Positions 63,497 to 64,000 of a DNA stretch of 64,000 nucleotides are shown here, one piece after another (the stretch's first letter is position 1; the number at the start of each line of letters is the position of its first letter). This DNA comes from Alkalilimnicola sp. S0819. GTDB lineage: Bacteria > Pseudomonadota > Gammaproteobacteria > Nitrococcales > WHIW01. The stretch is taken from positions 52,206 through 116,205 of the forward strand of contig NZ_WHIW01000010.1 of NCBI RefSeq assembly GCF_009295635.1, written 5' to 3'. The notes under the pieces are model-generated. The model was not told the DNA's origin, ran no database searches, and saw nothing but the letters and a program-made list of their open reading frames with translations. The position numbers were made by a program, and so were the translations under genes.

Positions 63497-64000
63497 GGAA
63501 ACGCTGATTTATTCGGGGGCAGCCGTTCCGTCGGTGGCTGTGGCTTGAGACAATGTCGGCCCTCCCCGGTTGAGAGTGAGTACGTGGTCGATGCAGTCGA
63601 GCTTCTCTGATCTTGAATACGATGCCAAGAAGAAGGTCACCCGCCGGGACCGTTTTCTTGGCGAGATCGAGCGGATCACGCCTTGGGCGGCGCTGGAAGC
63701 GGAGCTCGAGCCGTTCTATCCCAAGGAGGGCCGCCGCGGCCGGCCGCCGATCGGGCTTGGCCGCATGCTGCGTATGTACATCGCGCAGCAGTGTTTCGGC
63801 CTCTCGGACGAGGGGATAGAGGATGCGATCTACGACAGCCAGGCGATACGGCGCTTTGTGGGTATCGACCTGTCGCGGGAATCGGCGCCGGATGCGACCA
63901 CCTTGCTCAAGTTTCGCCGCTTGCTGGAGCGCCAAGGGCTCACGCGGCGGATCTTCGAGACGATCAACGGCCACCTGGCCGAGCAGGGCCTGATGCTGCG
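63497..64000 (+). mobile_element. IS5-family insertion sequence, left end (truncated by window)
   Basis: The element seems to begin with GGGAAACGCTGATTTATTC right after CTAG (63493-63496), a target typical of IS5-family elements. The transposase gene starts at 63591. The right end lies beyond the window. Confidence 0.75.
63591..64000 (+). CDS. IS5-family transposase, N-terminal part
   Basis: About 136 residues are visible, starting MQSSFSDLEYDAKKKVTRRD. The IS5 pattern is clear: FLGEIERITPWAALEAELEPFYPK (parts), GRPPIGLGRMLRMYIAQQCFGLSDEG, and the first catalytic Asp region in ESAPDATTLLKFRRLLE, ending with INGHLAEQGLMLR at the window edge. The reading frame is open through 64000, so the gene may be intact. 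Confidence 0.93.
   Translation, partial: MQSSFSDLEYDAKKKVTRRDRFLGEIERITPWAALEAELEPFYPKEGRRGRPPIGLGRMLRMYIAQQCFGLSDEGIEDAIYDSQAIRRFVGIDLSRESAPDATTLLKFRRLLERQGLTRRIFETINGHLAEQGLML

Overview
The window is GC-rich, densely packed bacterial DNA from what is most likely an aerobic gammaproteobacterium. The evidence is the mutY-yggX pair, the frmRAB operon, a dsbD/tlpA-like/dsbG locus next to an OmpR/QseC-type two-component pair (the arrangement I recall from Pseudomonas), and proteobacterial-type BtuB, TrmB and ThiG. I cannot fix genus or family from sequence alone.

Positions 1-22780 are dominated by vitamin B12. A truncated cobT, cobC and cobS run rightward. Two integron-type cassettes (a Phd/ParE toxin-antitoxin pair and a nitronate monooxygenase, each with an attC-like site) and an unusual long inverted repeat follow. 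A leftward operon of about 13.7 kb (btuB, cobB, a cobN-like gene, an ExbB-like gene, a DUF2149 gene, cobO, bluB, cbiB, cobD, btuF, cobQ) starts at a classical cobalamin riboswitch near 18092-18275. Nearly all of its genes overlap by a few bases. Upstream on the same strand are a hydratase, btuD, btuC, trmB, thiG and thiS. The cobN-like protein has a signal peptide and a C-terminal membrane anchor and sits with a proton-channel pair, so it looks like an envelope, proton-motive-force-coupled machine and not the cytoplasmic CobN of the CobNST chelatase.

Positions 22895-27335 hold tRNA-Gly(CCC), a host-attachment-family gene, an AsmA-family gene, mutY, yggX and tRNA-Phe(GAA).

Positions 27291-45220 form a genomic island in tRNA-Phe. 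The last part of the tRNA and its terminator are repeated at 45185-45290. The left half carries a metal-handling set (ZIP-like carrier, RND efflux trio, PII-like protein, MerR regulator, CDF-like exporter with a Cys-rich tail, DUF3703). The right half is the element's own machinery: unrecognised small genes, a tyrosine integrase, an HTH protein, an SF3-type primase/helicase with a cluster of YGAGGC repeats beside it (candidate origin), and further small genes. Several of these genes have a perfect or near-perfect hairpin just before the start codon.

Positions 45420-50772 contain an unrecognised secreted protein, a compact second cobalamin riboswitch, a TonB-dependent receptor, a small periplasmic protein and a PepSY membrane protein: a candidate corrinoid- or cobalt-related uptake locus. 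Positions 50774-60538 hold two diguanylate cyclases flanking a two-component system and the dsbD/tlpA/dsbG redox operon. Positions 60704-63001 are the glutathione-dependent formaldehyde detoxification operon frmR-frmA-frmB with its operator. The window ends with a DksA/TraR-type zinc-finger gene and the left end of an IS5-family element that runs off the edge.
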